Below, piece after piece: positions 1-8,362 of a DNA stretch of 64,000 nucleotides. Location: assembly GCF_007483665.1 (NCBI RefSeq), contig NZ_ML660187.1:124001-188000 (forward strand), in the 5' to 3' direction. The number at the start of each line of letters is the position of its first letter. The first letter of the stretch is position 1. The translations under genes were made by a program, and so were the position numbers. The notes under the pieces are model-generated. The model was not told the origin of the DNA, ran no database searches, and worked only from the letters and a program-made list of their open reading frames with translations. This DNA is from Catellatospora sichuanensis. GTDB lineage: Bacteria > Actinomycetota > Actinomycetes > Mycobacteriales > Micromonosporaceae.

Positions 1-1386
1 CGGCTTGCCCGCGTACAGCGAGAAGTAGTCACCGGTCGGGAAGCCCTTCAGGGTGACCTTGATGCCCACGCGGGCCAGCGCCTGCTGGAACGCCTCGGCG
101 GTCGCCTTCTCCTTGGGACGCTCGGCCCGGAAGCCCATCGTCACGTCGAAGCCGTCGGGCTTGCCGCAAGCCTGCAGCGCCGCCTTGGCCTTGTCGAGGT
201 CACCCTTGTTGTCCGCACCCGCCGGGTAGACGTTGGTCGGCGCGTAGCCCGGGATCTGGGGCGGCATGATGCTCGTCGCGATCTGGCCACCGGCGAACTC
301 GCCACCGAAGGCGGCCTGGTACGAGGTGCGGTCCACCGCGTACATGACGGCCTCGCGGCACTCCTTCTTGTCGAAGGGAGCGACCTTGGGGTTGATCGAG
401 GTGTACCACAGGCGGGCGACCGCCGGGTTGTCGGCGTACGCCTTGAGGGCGTTGTCCTGCAGCACCTTCGGCAGCGCGGCCGGCTGCACACCGGTGCCCG
501 CGATGTCGACGTGCAGGTCACCCGAGATCAGCTGGTTGTCGATGTCGTCGGCGTTCAGGCCGATCTTGACGTCGTACGCGTCCGGCAGCGCCTTGCGGTT
601 CGGGTCGGTCGCCTTGTCCCAGTTCGGGTTGCGCTTGAGCGTGAAGCCCTTGCCCGCCTCGTACTTGTCGAACATGTACGGGCCGGAGGAGACGACGTGC
701 TCCTTGTACTTCACACCGGTGTCCTTCGCAGCCGGCACCGGCACGGTGGCCGGCAGCATCGCGAAGTAGTCGAAGCCGCCGAAGGCCTGCTTCAGGTGGA
801 AGACGATGGTCTGGTCGTCCGGGGTCGTGATCGCCTTGGTGTCGGCGGCCTTGTCCTTGAACGGGCCCTTGTAGTCGGCCTCGATGTCCAGGAAGTCGTT
901 GAAGTAGGTGTAGCCGTTGACCAGCACCTCCTTGTCCATCGACCGCATGACCCCGTACTTCACGTCCTTGGACGTGATCGGGGTGCCGTCCTCGAACTTG
1001 ACGCCGGGCCGCAGCTTGTAGGTCCAGGTCTTGCCGCCGTCGCTGGGCACGCCCAGGCTCTCGGCAAGGTCCGGAATGAGCTCGGCACTGGCAGCGCCCG
1101 GAGCCGCCTTGAACATGACCAGCGACCGGCCGTACAGGCGGAGCAGGTTCCAGGAGAGGCCGTAGTAGGTGTCGCCGGGGTCGACAGAGTCCCAGTCGGA
1201 CGAGATGGCCATCTTGAGCGTGCCACCCGGCTTGTCAGACGGGTTGAACACCGAGGTGAGCGCGGCGTTGAACTCCGGCTTCACCTCCGGGGTCTTCGTG
1301 GTGTCATCGCCGGAGCCGCAGGCTGCGGTCACCGCGAGTGCGAAGACGGCCGAGGCCGCCGCCAGCACCCTTCCCTTGTTTCTCAC
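1..1386 (-). CDS. ABC transporter substrate-binding lipoprotein (family 5, peptide type), C-terminus cut by window edge
   Basis: This is the extracytoplasmic solute receptor of a peptide- or oligopeptide-type ABC importer. The GTG start at 1386 follows GGAGGAAG at good spacing. The first 22 residues are a basic, hydrophobic lipoprotein signal ending in VTAAC, so the mature protein should be lipid-anchored at Cys22 or so. The body reads as SBP_bac_5: a GGTLKMA strand, then PDLAESLGVPSDGGKTWTYKLRPGVKFEDGTPITSKDV, quoted only in part here (PDLAES and KFEDGTPIT). About 462 residues are present; the family usually runs 520-580. The permease gene lies 68 bp upstream on the same strand, so the two are probably cotranscribed. 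The ligand cannot be told from sequence. Confidence 0.9.
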   Translation of the reverse strand, partial: MRNKGRVLAAASAVFALAVTAACGSGDDTTKTPEVKPEFNAALTSVFNPSDKPGGTLKMAISSDWDSVDPGDTYYGLSWNLLRLYGRSLVMFKAAPGAASAELIPDLAESLGVPSDGGKTWTYKLRPGVKFEDGTPITSKDVKYGVMRSMDKEVLVNGYTYFNDFLDIEADYKGPFKDKAADTKAITTPDDQTIVFHLKQAFGGFDYFAMLPATVPVPAAKDTGVKYKEHVVSSGPYMFDKYEAGKGFTLKRNPNWDKATDPNRKALPDAYDVKIGLNADDIDNQLISGDLHVDIAGTGVQPAALPKVLQDNALKAYADNPAVARLWYTSINPKVAPFDKKECREAVMYAVDRTSYQAAFGGEFAGGQIATSIMPPQIPGYAPTNVYPAGADNKGDLDKAKAALQACGKPDGFDVTMGFRAERPKEKATAEAFQQALARVGIKVTLKGFPTGDYFSLYAGKP

Positions 1387-1454
1387 TAACTTCCTCCCTG
1401 GGGGGAGCGGTCCGTGTCTCGAACCGCGCTGTGGGTGGTGTTGCGTGGCTCGGG

Positions 1455-2465
1455 TCAGCGCTTGCTCTTGGGATCGAGCGCGTCGCGAAGTCCGTCGCCG
1501 AAGAGGTTGAAGGCCAGCACGGTGATGAAGATCGCCATACCGGGGAAGAACATGAAGTGGACCACCGAGTTGCGTGCCGCGTCCGAGAGCAGGCCGCCCC
1601 AGGTGACTCCGGGCTCGCCGACGACCTGCCGCTGCACGCCGACGCCGAGGAACGACAGCGCCGCCTCGAACAGGATGTTCGTGGGGATGAGCAGGGTGGC
1701 GTAGACGAGGATGGGCGCCACCAGGTTCGGCAGCATCTCCTTGACGATGATGTACGGCCCGCGCGCGCCCAGGCTGCGGGCGGCGTCGACAAACTCGCGC
1801 TCGCGCAGCGACAGCGTCTGGCCGCGCACGATGCGGGCGATGTACGGCCAGTTGAAGAAGCCGATGATGAAGATCAGCAGGGCGATGCGCAGCGAGTTGC
1901 CGGACAGCCCGAACGCCGTGTCGGGCAGCACGCCGACGAGCGCGATCGCGAACAGCAGCAGCGGGAACGCCAGGAAGACGTTCATCAGGAAGCTGATCAC
2001 GGTGTCCGCCATGCCGCCGAAGAAGCCGGCGATGACGCCGAGGGCGGAGCCGATGACCACCGACACCAGGGTGGCCAGGAAGGCGATCAGCAGCGAGACC
2101 CGGGCGCCGTAGACGATCTCGCTGAACAGGTCGCGGCCGTTCTGCGGCTCCAGGCCGAAGAGGAAGTCGCCGCTGATACCGCTGTTCTCGAAGAACAGGA
2201 AGTCACCGCGGGGCAGGCCGCCCAGTTCCGCCGCGAGCAGGCTGTTGTCCTGGTGGAACTCGTTCGGCGGGTGGCCGAGCCAGCTCACGATCAGCGGCGC
2301 GAAGACCGCCATGAGGATCAGCCCGATCACCACCATGCCGCCGGCCATGGCCGCCTTGTCGCGCTTGAGGCGCGTCCAGGCGATGCGGCCGAGGGAACGC
2401 CCCTCGATCGCCTTCGCGGGCGCCTTGGTCCCCTCGGGGGCCGAGGTGTCGGTTCGCGTGGCCAT
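1455..2465 (-). CDS. ABC transporter permease, DppC/OppC type
   Basis: Second-type permease subunit of a peptide ABC importer, 336 residues, a usual length for the family. An N-terminal cytoplasmic segment of about 35 residues leads to a first membrane helix (roughly 38-60), a long extracytoplasmic region, then five more helices. The coupling motif for the ATPase is visible as DAARSLGARG followed by MLPN near residue 240. The ATG at 2465 is preceded by GGGAGG ten bases upstream. It is the first visible gene of its transcription unit; the matching DppB-type permease and ATPases are not in view and probably lie beyond position 1. Confidence 0.92.
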   Translation of the reverse strand: MATRTDTSAPEGTKAPAKAIEGRSLGRIAWTRLKRDKAAMAGGMVVIGLILMAVFAPLIVSWLGHPPNEFHQDNSLLAAELGGLPRGDFLFFENSGISGDFLFGLEPQNGRDLFSEIVYGARVSLLIAFLATLVSVVIGSALGVIAGFFGGMADTVISFLMNVFLAFPLLLFAIALVGVLPDTAFGLSGNSLRIALLIFIIGFFNWPYIARIVRGQTLSLREREFVDAARSLGARGPYIIVKEMLPNLVAPILVYATLLIPTNILFEAALSFLGVGVQRQVVGEPGVTWGGLLSDAARNSVVHFMFFPGMAIFITVLAFNLFGDGLRDALDPKSKR

Positions 2466-2832
2466 ATACCGGCTGCCTCCCTGCGGAGGCGACGACGTCG
2501 CACCGGTACGCCCGGACGGGCGGATGGCGGTGCGCCGCGCGCGACATCCGCTCGGTTGTTACCTGCGTGATTCGCGCCGCCCGACCCTCTCTCCACCGTG
2601 GGGGCGGTCGGATGACAGGGCGACAGCGGTGGAGTGTGGTGCACGCCACCGCATGATCAGAGCATTCTTCGCAAGTTCGCCCGGCGTCAAGCTCACAGGG
2701 TGCCTGTAACCAAGTTCAGGCCGGTCCGTGATGGTGGCGTTATAAAAAACGGACGCCAGGTACGAAGAAAATCGCAGGTAAGAGCCAAGAAGATATCGAG
2801 TTATGCGAATCTCTGCGGGATTGGAGGGCCGC
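2466..2832. other. Intergenic region between recR and the ABC importer genes
   Basis: No coding region is convincing here. On the minus strand a TTGACG hexamer at 2685-2690 is followed 17 bases later by GAATGC (2662-2667), a possible sigma-70-like promoter for the importer, giving a leader of nearly 200 bases. A locally A-rich stretch at 2740-2800 is unusual for this GC-rich window. The promoter reading is weak, because the -10 match is poor. Confidence 0.35.
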
Positions 2833-3426
2833 TCAGAGGGTCCGTCGGCCCTCGAAAGCACGACCGAGAGTGATCTCGTCGGCGTACTCGAGGTCGCCGC
2901 CGACGGGCAGGCCGCTCGCCAGCCGGGACACCGTGATGCCCATCGGCTTGACCAGCAGCGCGAGATACGTCGCCGTCGCCTCGCCCTCGGTGTTCGGGTC
3001 CGTGGCGAGGATCAGCTCGGTCACCTGACCCGAGCTGAGCCGGGCCATCAGCTCACGGATGCGCAGGTGGTCGGGACCGATGCCCTCCAGCGGATTGATC
3101 GCCCCGCCGAGCACGTGGTAGCGGCCGCGGAACTCGTTGGTCCGCTCGATCGCGACGACGTCCTTGGGCTCCTCGACCACGCACAGCGCGTCGTCACGCC
3201 GCCGCGGGTCGCGGCAGATGCGGCACCGCTCCTCCTCGGCGACGTTGAAGCAGAGCACGCAGAAGCGCACCTGCTCCTTGACCCGGGTGAGGGCGGCGGC
3301 CAGCCGCTTGATGTCCGTCGGATCGGCCGAGAGCACGTGGAACGCGATGCGCTGGGCGCTCTTGGGCCCTACTCCGGGGAGCCGGCCGAGCTCGTCGATG
3401 AGGTCCTGGATCGCGCCTTCGTACAC
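2833..3426 (-). CDS. recR: Recombination mediator protein RecR
   Basis: RecR works with RecO and RecF to load RecA on gapped single-stranded DNA. The 197 residues match the family length. In order: an N-terminal helix-hairpin-helix with [17 protein letters not shown], a four-cysteine zinc site (CVLCFN ... CRIC, about residues 56-72), and a Toprim domain with the acidic VVEEPKD strand and the [11 protein letters not shown] loop. The YbaB-type gene ends 10 bp upstream, the classic ybaB-recR pair. The start ATG is at 3426. Confidence 0.97.
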   Translation of the reverse strand: MYEGAIQDLIDELGRLPGVGPKSAQRIAFHVLSADPTDIKRLAAALTRVKEQVRFCVLCFNVAEEERCRICRDPRRRDDALCVVEEPKDVVAIERTNEFRGRYHVLGGAINPLEGIGPDHLRIRELMARLSSGQVTELILATDPNTEGEATATYLALLVKPMGITVSRLASGLPVGGDLEYADEITLGRAFEGRRTL

Positions 3427-3436
3427 GGTCGCGGGC

Positions 3437-3766
3437 CTAGAAGGGGAGGCCCATGCCGCCGAGACCGGCGGACAGCGGACCCATCTTCTGCTCGGTCAGC
3501 TTGCGCACCTCGTCGGCGGCGTTGGCCATCGCGGCGGACACCAGGTCCTCCAGCGTCTCCACGTCGTCGGGGTCGACCACCTTCGGGTCGATGGAGATGC
3601 CGCGGAACTCGCCGGAACCGGTCATCGTGACGGTGACCAGCCCGCCACCGGCCGTGCCGGTGACCTCCGTCTCCGCCAGCGCCGCCTGCGCCGAGGCGAG
3701 CTGCTGCTGCATCTTCTGCGCCTGCTTCATCAGCTGCTGCATGTTCGGCTGTCCACCCGGCCGCAT
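3437..3766 (-). CDS. YbaB/EbfC family nucleoid-associated protein
   Basis: A 109-residue DNA-binding protein of the YbaB/EbfC family, which forms dimers that coat DNA. An N-terminal coiled-coil rich in Gln, Met and Lys ([19 protein letters not shown]) is followed by the conserved core with [20 protein letters not shown] and a C-terminal helix that holds [17 protein letters not shown]. It sits directly upstream of recR with a 10-bp gap, the most conserved neighbourhood of this gene. In many genomes dnaX lies further upstream; here the SRP RNA gene does. Confidence 0.95.
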   Translation of the reverse strand: MRPGGQPNMQQLMKQAQKMQQQLASAQAALAETEVTGTAGGGLVTVTMTGSGEFRGISIDPKVVDPDDVETLEDLVSAAMANAADEVRKLTEQKMGPLSAGLGGMGLPF

Positions 3767-3883
3767 CGCCGCACTCCCCTACCAGTCACCCGTCGGATGT
3801 CGCCCTCAGCCTAGTCCTCGCCACCGTCACGAACATTGATCATGAAGGTGCGTGGCGGCCGGACGGCGGGCGCGGGCATGAAA

Positions 3884-3969
3884 GGGCCCCCGTGCACCCG
3901 GTATTGCCTGCTTATCCTTGCTGCCTTCCGGCCCTGGGGAGGTTCACAGGATGCCGCCGCACGGGGGCT
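3884..3969 (-). ncRNA. ffs: Signal recognition particle RNA (small bacterial type)
   Basis: On the minus strand the sequence contains the SRP domain IV signature GGGCCGGAAGGCAGCAAGG, with its GGAA tetraloop and asymmetric loop, which binds Ffh. The ends pair perfectly: CCCCCGTGC (minus strand from 3967) with GCACGGGGG (ending at 3887). The length, about 85 nt, fits the short actinobacterial form lacking the Alu domain. It lies upstream of ybaB-recR on the same strand. Exact ends are judged from the terminal helix and may be off by a few bases. Confidence 0.9.
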
Positions 3970-4033
3970 GAGCAAACTGTACCCGGCGGGGGTGCACGTG
4001 CCGACCCCGACCCCGGTATGTATCCTTCTCGAC

Positions 4034-4118
4034 GGAGGATTCGCCTAGAGGCCTAGGGCGCACGCTTGGAAAGCGTGTTGGGATAAAACCCTCACGAGTT
4101 CGAATCTCGTATCCTCCG
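4034..4118 (+). tRNA. tRNA-Ser(GGA)
   Basis: The acceptor arms GGAGGAT (4034-4040) and ATCCTCC (4111-4117) pair, with discriminator G4118. The anticodon loop TTGGAAA gives GGA, reading UCC/UCU. The long variable arm and the T-loop TTCGAAT are as expected for a class II serine tRNA. The CCA end is not encoded. Confidence 0.96.
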
Positions 4119-4134
4119 CTCGTCCAGGCAGCAT

Positions 4135-4171
4135 AACGGGAGCCCCGGTCTTCGGATCGGGGCTCCCGTTT
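4135..4171 (+). terminator. Intrinsic terminator after tRNA-Ser(GGA)
   Basis: A 13-bp GC-rich stem (4135-4147 with 4158-4170) closes a short TTCG-containing loop and is followed by TT. It lies 16 bp past the tRNA end and separates it from the toxin-antitoxin operon. Confidence 0.75.
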
Positions 4172-4284
4172 GCGTGGGATCCGGTTCTGGACGTCCAGCG
4201 CCCTCAGGCCACCCCGCCGATGCTTCTTCCGCTCACCGCTTCTTGCCGGCCGATCTCGGCCCCGCCGTTTCAGCAGCTTGACGA

Positions 4285-4318
4285 CTTGCACAAGTAGTTG
4301 CACAATTTCTTGTGCAAG
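4285..4318 (+). promoter_or_regulatory. Candidate operator of the YefM-YoeB operon: TTGCACAA repeats
   Basis: TTGCACAA occurs at 4286-4293 and again at 4298-4305, and its reverse complement TTGTGCAA at 4310-4317. The outer copies form the inverted repeat CTTGCACAAG / CTTGTGCAAG. YefM-family antitoxins repress their own operon by binding palindromes near the promoter, so this block 60-95 bp upstream of the antitoxin start is the natural operator. Binding itself is inference. Confidence 0.6.
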
Positions 4319-4378
4319 CGAGGTTTTGCCGAGTGGATGCTCGCCCCATCCACTGCCCCGCTGGCCAAGGAGATCAAC

Positions 4379-4648
4379 ATGAAGCTGATTCAGTTCTCGG
4401 AGGCGCGCAACAACCTGTCGAAGGTCTTCGACCAGATTGAGAACGACGCCGAAGAGACCGTCATCACCCGCAGCGGTCACGACCCGATGGTCGTGCTGCC
4501 GCTGCACTGGTACAACTCGATGCGCGAAACGCTGTACCTGCTGGAAGGGGTAAACGGCAGGGTGCTGACCGAGCGCATCGCAGACATGGAGGCGGGCGGC
4601 GGTGAGCCGCACGACCTTCGCGACGCTGAGGACGTTGGCGAGGCGTAG
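4379..4648 (+). CDS. Antitoxin, YefM (Phd/YefM) family
   Basis: Antitoxin of a type II toxin-antitoxin pair; it binds and neutralises the YoeB-like RNase encoded 3 bp downstream and should repress the operon. The 89 residues hold the Phd/YefM fold: MKLIQFSEARNNLSKVFDQI, then TVITRSGHDPMVVLPLHWYNSM and a disordered toxin-binding tail ending in EDVGEA. The ATG at 4379 has AAGGAG seven bases upstream, which favours it over an in-frame TTG at 4298 that lies inside the operator repeats. The pair sits immediately after a tRNA-Ser gene, a frequent landing place for acquired DNA, but I saw no attachment-site duplication. Confidence 0.93.
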   Translation: MKLIQFSEARNNLSKVFDQIENDAEETVITRSGHDPMVVLPLHWYNSMRETLYLLEGVNGRVLTERIADMEAGGGEPHDLRDAEDVGEA

Positions 4649-4651
4649 AGG

Positions 4652-4915
4652 ATGAACATCGTCTGGCACCCCGGTGCCTGGGATGAGTACCTGTGGTGGC
4701 AGGAGAACGACCGCAAGCAGGTCCGGCGCATCAACAGGTTGGTGCGCGACATCCAGCGAGGCGACGACGCCGAGGGCATCGGCAAGCCAGAACTGCTCAC
4801 CGGAAAGCTCTCCGGATGGGCGTCACGGCGCATCGACCAGGAACACCGTCTGGTCTACCGGGTGAAGGGCCAGAACCTCGAAATCGTGCAGTGCCGGTTC
4901 CACTACGAAAAATAG
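4652..4915 (+). CDS. yoeB: Toxin, YoeB/Txe family mRNA interferase
   Basis: A ribosome-dependent RNase that cleaves mRNA in the A site. The 87 residues align along their whole length with E. coli YoeB: an N-terminal WxxxAWDEYLWWQ segment, GKPELLTGKLSGWASRRI, EHRLVYRV and a terminal CRFHYEK. The catalytic residues of E. coli YoeB (Glu46, Arg65, His83, Tyr84) correspond to Glu47, Arg66, His84 and Tyr85 here, so the toxin should be active. The gene starts 3 bp after the antitoxin stop, so the two are translated together. Confidence 0.95.
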   Translation: MNIVWHPGAWDEYLWWQENDRKQVRRINRLVRDIQRGDDAEGIGKPELLTGKLSGWASRRIDQEHRLVYRVKGQNLEIVQCRFHYEK

Positions 4916-5325
4916 GCCTGGATAGCGCATGAGACGCACGTGAGCCCGGATCGTCGCGATGCGGGCTCTGTGCTCAGCGGTCGATCGCATCGCGACGGAC
5001 CACGCAGGGGTGACGTCCACCCCCTGCGAGCGCCCGATCCATAGCCCTCCGCACCGACAGCCCGTTGTCCCTTGGCTGGGGTTCGTGCGGCTGCGTCGGT
5101 CAGTGGCCGCATAATTCTGATCGAGACGTTTCGTACTATTTATCGCATTCTGAGATATTCGAAGTGCACATATAAGTGCAACAGGTCGGATGAATATGCC
5201 GCTCGACGGATCCGAGAAAGCCTCAGCGTGAGGTGGCAGTCACGGAATGTAGTCGTATAGTCGAGGGCACGACCTCACCCCCGGTGGGAGTCGCCTCACA
5301 GGCCGGTGTCTTTAGGGGGACAGCC
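4916..5325. other. Intergenic region after the toxin gene
   Basis: No gene is supported. Bases 5110-5230 are unusually AT-rich for this window and hold a small inverted repeat, TGCAC-ATATAA-GTGCA (5165-5180). This composition may mark the edge of a transferred segment carrying the toxin-antitoxin pair, or the promoter region of the next gene; the sequence does not decide. Confidence 0.4.
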
Positions 5326-5865
5326 ATGCGCGGAGCTTTCGCCCTCGCGACCGTCATGATGCTGGGCGCCGCGTGCGCCCAGGCGACACAGGCCCCGGCC
5401 AACCCCGCCCAGGGGTCGGCCGTCAGCGCCACACCGGTCGTCCAGGGCCCGGACATCGTCCACCTGCAGGGCGTGCGGGACGTGCGCTTCGGCACCAAGC
5501 GCGCCGACCTTGAGCCTCGCCTGGACAAGGCGCGCAACGGCTGCAGCACACAGGTCACCGGCATGCCCCAGGGCAACCTCGTCTTCGCGGCCGACGACCG
5601 CCTGGTCATGATGTGGTTCGACGCGCCGCTGCGCACCCCGGAGGGTGTGCACACCGGCAGCTCTCTGCAGGAGGCGCGGACCGCCTACCCCGATGCCCAG
5701 GTGCTGACGGCACCCGCGGACAGCCACCGCTTCGACGGACTGCTGGTCACCCGGGGCGACCGGGGCTACCTGTTCCTGCACGACGGCACCACCGTGCAGA
5801 AGGCCGTGGCGGGCTACGGCGAGTACCTGACCCGGCTCTTCAATACCGGTTTCGGGGCCTGCTGA
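5326..5865 (+). CDS. Secreted protein of unknown function
   Basis: I do not recognise this 179-residue protein. It begins with a short hydrophobic export signal ([20 protein letters not shown]) whose Cys17 could be lipidated, although the lipobox is imperfect. A Pro/Ala-rich stretch follows, then a compact domain with two more cysteines (Cys67 region and the final Cys179), suggesting a disulfide. The segment [14 protein letters not shown] ... [27 protein letters not shown], cited here only by its ends, resembles small secreted domains in actinomycetes that describe a variable ligand-binding fold. The ATG at 5326 follows AGGGGGA at 5 bases. It stands alone between the toxin gene and a tRNA. 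Confidence 0.75.
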   Translation: MRGAFALATVMMLGAACAQATQAPANPAQGSAVSATPVVQGPDIVHLQGVRDVRFGTKRADLEPRLDKARNGCSTQVTGMPQGNLVFAADDRLVMMWFDAPLRTPEGVHTGSSLQEARTAYPDAQVLTAPADSHRFDGLLVTRGDRGYLFLHDGTTVQKAVAGYGEYLTRLFNTGFGAC

Positions 5866-5887
5866 ACCCTCGTGTAGAGTCTTCGGC

Positions 5888-5977
5888 GGTGGCGTGTCCG
5901 AGCGGCCTAAGGAGCACGCCTCGAAAGCGTGTGAGGGGGTAACTCCTCCGAGGGTTCAAATCCCTCCGCCACCGCCA
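5888..5977 (+). tRNA. tRNA-Ser(CGA)
   Basis: Acceptor arms GGTGGCG (5888-5894) and CGCCACC (5967-5973) pair, with discriminator G5974 and an encoded CCA at 5975-5977. The anticodon loop CTCGAAA gives CGA, reading UCG. The long variable arm fits serine tRNA. Confidence 0.96.
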
Positions 5978-5983
5978 ACGGCA

Positions 5984-6026
5984 GAACGCCCGGCAGTCCT
6001 CCACGGACAGCCGGGCGTTCTCCTTT
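5984..6026 (+). terminator. Intrinsic terminator after tRNA-Ser(CGA)
   Basis: An 11-bp stem GAACGCCCGGC / GCCGGGCGTTC (5984-5994 with 6010-6020) is followed by TCCTTT. It begins seven bases past the tRNA end. Confidence 0.75.
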
Positions 6027-6163
6027 CCACGCAAGGCCTTCGGGTCCCCGGAACCGGTGCGGCGCACCCATGGCGCGCCTCACGGCGAGGTGGAGGTCGT
6101 GAAGCCCGTCTCCGCGTGGTGATCTGCCGTCGGGGCCTCGCGGCAGCGTGGGAAGATCGCCTT

Positions 6164-6874
6164 ATGAGTACGCATATCGGCGCCAAGCCCGGTGAGATCG
6201 CGGACCGGGTCCTCATGCCGGGCGACCCGCTACGGGCCAAATGGATCGCGGAGAACTACCTCGAGGACGCCAAGTGCTACTCGACGGTGCGCAACATGTT
6301 CGGTTTCACCGGCACCTACCAGGGCACCCGGGTGTCGGTGCAGGGCTCGGGGATGGGGATGCCCTCGGCCTCCATCTACGCCCACGAGCTGATCAACGAG
6401 TACGGCGTGAAGACGCTGATCCGGGTCGGGTCCTGCGGGGCCCTGGCCGAGTCGCTGAATCTGCGCGACGTGGTCGCCGCGATCGGGTCGAGCACCGACT
6501 CGAACATGAACCGGATGCGCTTCGACGGCCTGATCGACTACGCGCCGGTGGCGAACTTCGCACTGCTGCGCAAGGCCGTCGAGGTGGCCGAGCAGCGCGG
6601 CGTCACCATGCACGTCGGCCCGATCCTGGCCGCGGACGCCTTCTACACCGACCGTCCCGACCTGTACGACACCCTCGCCGACTACGGCGTGCTCGCGGTG
6701 GAGATGGAGTCGGCGGCGCTCTACACGATCGCGGCCCGCTACGACGCCCGTGCGCTGACCATCCTCACGGTCAGCGACCACATCAAGCGCGGCGAGGCCA
6801 CCACGGCGCAGGAGCGCGAGCAGACGTTCTCGCAGATGGTCGAGATCGCCCTGGACACCGTCGTCGCCGTCTGA
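6164..6874 (+). CDS. deoD: Purine-nucleoside phosphorylase, DeoD type
   Basis: Cleaves purine ribo- and deoxyribonucleosides with phosphate in the salvage pathway, in the cytosol as a hexamer. The 236 residues match the family. Visible features are the phosphate-binding [11 protein letters not shown] near residue 20, the FGFTGTYQG strand, [24 protein letters not shown] near 88, the VEMESAALY nucleoside-binding segment and TVSDH with the catalytic aspartate near residue 205. The ATG at 6164 is preceded by GGAAG. The gene stands alone between a tRNA unit and a strong terminator. Confidence 0.96.
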   Translation: MSTHIGAKPGEIADRVLMPGDPLRAKWIAENYLEDAKCYSTVRNMFGFTGTYQGTRVSVQGSGMGMPSASIYAHELINEYGVKTLIRVGSCGALAESLNLRDVVAAIGSSTDSNMNRMRFDGLIDYAPVANFALLRKAVEVAEQRGVTMHVGPILAADAFYTDRPDLYDTLADYGVLAVEMESAALYTIAARYDARALTILTVSDHIKRGEATTAQEREQTFSQMVEIALDTVVAV

Positions 6875-6892
6875 CCCACCCGCACATACGAC

Positions 6893-6932
6893 AAGGCCCT
6901 CGGCCGCGGAGCGCTCCGCGGCCGAGGGCCTT
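6893..6932 (+). terminator. Strong bidirectional terminator between deoD and the DUF6114 gene
   Basis: An 18-bp perfect stem (6893-6910 with 6915-6932) closes a four-base loop. The flanking A and T bases allow it to act on both strands, serving the convergent deoD and DUF6114-type genes. Confidence 0.85.
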
Positions 6933-6940
6933 CGACTTGC

Positions 6941-8308
6941 TCAGATCCTGTGCTCGTCGATCTTCATGTCGGGTGCCCGCAGCTTGGGCGAGTCGACGTA
7001 CACCAGGTCGATCACCGGGTTGGTGAAGAAGACCAGCGGCGGCGTCAGCAGCGGAGGCTCGTCGGGCGTGTAGTCGACGTCCAGCACGCCGAGGGCCTTG
7101 CCCCGGAACCGGCTGGTGTAGAAGTACACCCGGTCGCCCTCCACCGTGAGCTTGGGCGTGGTGATGTCGGTGACCCGGTCGTCCTTGCCGTAGACCCGCA
7201 ACCGGAAATCGTTGGTGTCCGACTTGTCCATGGAGAAGCGGAGGGTCCGTACGGTCCCGCCGTCCTTCGTGGGCAGCTCGACGATCCCGTCGAAGGCGAG
7301 GCCGTACATCGTCACCCGGCTGCCGGTCATCAGCCCCGGCCGCTCCGCGACCGCCTGCTGGCCACGCGCCGCTTTGAGGGTCGGCGCGGGTGACGGGGTG
7401 GGGCTGCCGCTCGGTCCGGGCGAGGCCGACCCGCTCGGCGACGGGCTGCCGGACGGCTCCGGCTTCGGGGAGGCCGACGGCTTCGGCCCCCCGGTCGGCG
7501 ACGGGGCGGGCTCCTCCGGGGAGGGGCACGGCTCCGGCGAGACCGACGCCGACGGGCTCGGCGACGCCTGGTCGGCGCCGAGCAGACTGCCGACCGCGTC
7601 GAGGAGCCCGCCGACGACCTCGCGCACCGGCCCGGTCCGGGCCGCCGCCGTCTGCGTGCCGCAGTCTGCGGCCCGCGCCGGCTGCTGCGCCACGACCAGG
7701 CTGAGTGCGCTGGCCGTCAGCGCCGCCACGGCGATCACCATGGCGGCGTGACGCGGGCCGCCGCGGTGCCGCTCGTCGGCGACCGTCTGTTCCTCGGCCG
7801 GGTGGCGGGGGGCGGGCACTCCGTCGCGCAGCGGGTTGACCGCAGGCGGCAGGGTGTCCGTCATCGGCCCGTCGAGCAGGCCGTCCATGTCAGCGTGCTG
7901 GTCGACGTCGTCACCGGACTCCGGCTCGCCGCCAGCCGCCGGGTCGCCGTCGGCCGGATTCCACGCGAAGATCAAGCCACCGCCGGCGATGCCGAGCAGC
8001 GTCCCCAGGAACCAGCCGCCGAGGTTGACCGCGACCAGCGAGTAGATCGCGACGAACACGGCGATCAGGCCGTAGAACATCCGCTGTGCGGGCGTGAACC
8101 AGGCCAGCAGGCCTGCCAGCACCAGCATCAGCGGGATGAGCAGCGCCTGGAAGCCGTTGATGCCGACACTGAGAGTGGCCCCGTCGAGGGTCATCTTCGT
8201 GGTGGCGATGATCTCCACGCCGGCCAGTACGGCCAGCAGACCACCCCAGAACGGCCGGCTGCGCCGCCAGGCGCGGAACCGCTGCCACAGGGTCACGGGT
8301 GCCTCCAA
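6941..8308 (-). CDS. DUF6114 membrane protein with long proline/serine linker and extra extracytoplasmic domain
   Basis: The N-terminal 115 residues are a four-helix membrane domain that I recognise as DUF6114 (RPFWGGLLAVLAGVEI, AGLLAWFTPAQRMFYGL, GGWFLGTLLGIAGGGLIFAW). Known relatives in streptomycetes are mostly this domain plus a tail and lie beside a DUF6230 gene, as here. This copy is 455 residues: a charged linker, another hydrophobic segment near 188-212, a Ser/Pro-rich tether (about 250-325) and a C-terminal beta-rich domain of some 130 residues ending in APDMKIDEHRI, of unknown role. It lies 54 bp downstream of the DUF6230 gene, so the pair is an operon. Confidence 0.85.
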   Translation of the reverse strand: MEAPVTLWQRFRAWRRSRPFWGGLLAVLAGVEIIATTKMTLDGATLSVGINGFQALLIPLMLVLAGLLAWFTPAQRMFYGLIAVFVAIYSLVAVNLGGWFLGTLLGIAGGGLIFAWNPADGDPAAGGEPESGDDVDQHADMDGLLDGPMTDTLPPAVNPLRDGVPAPRHPAEEQTVADERHRGGPRHAAMVIAVAALTASALSLVVAQQPARAADCGTQTAAARTGPVREVVGGLLDAVGSLLGADQASPSPSASVSPEPCPSPEEPAPSPTGGPKPSASPKPEPSGSPSPSGSASPGPSGSPTPSPAPTLKAARGQQAVAERPGLMTGSRVTMYGLAFDGIVELPTKDGGTVRTLRFSMDKSDTNDFRLRVYGKDDRVTDITTPKLTVEGDRVYFYTSRFRGKALGVLDVDYTPDEPPLLTPPLVFFTNPVIDLVYVDSPKLRAPDMKIDEHRI

Positions 8309-8362
8309 GAATCCAGGTGACCGGGAACGTGCCTAGCCGACACGTCCCCGGTCGAGAACAGC

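Noticed and set aside
4034-5325. Integrated element using tRNA-Ser(GGA) as attachment site
   Set aside because: No direct repeat of the tRNA 3' end and no integrase gene were found nearby.
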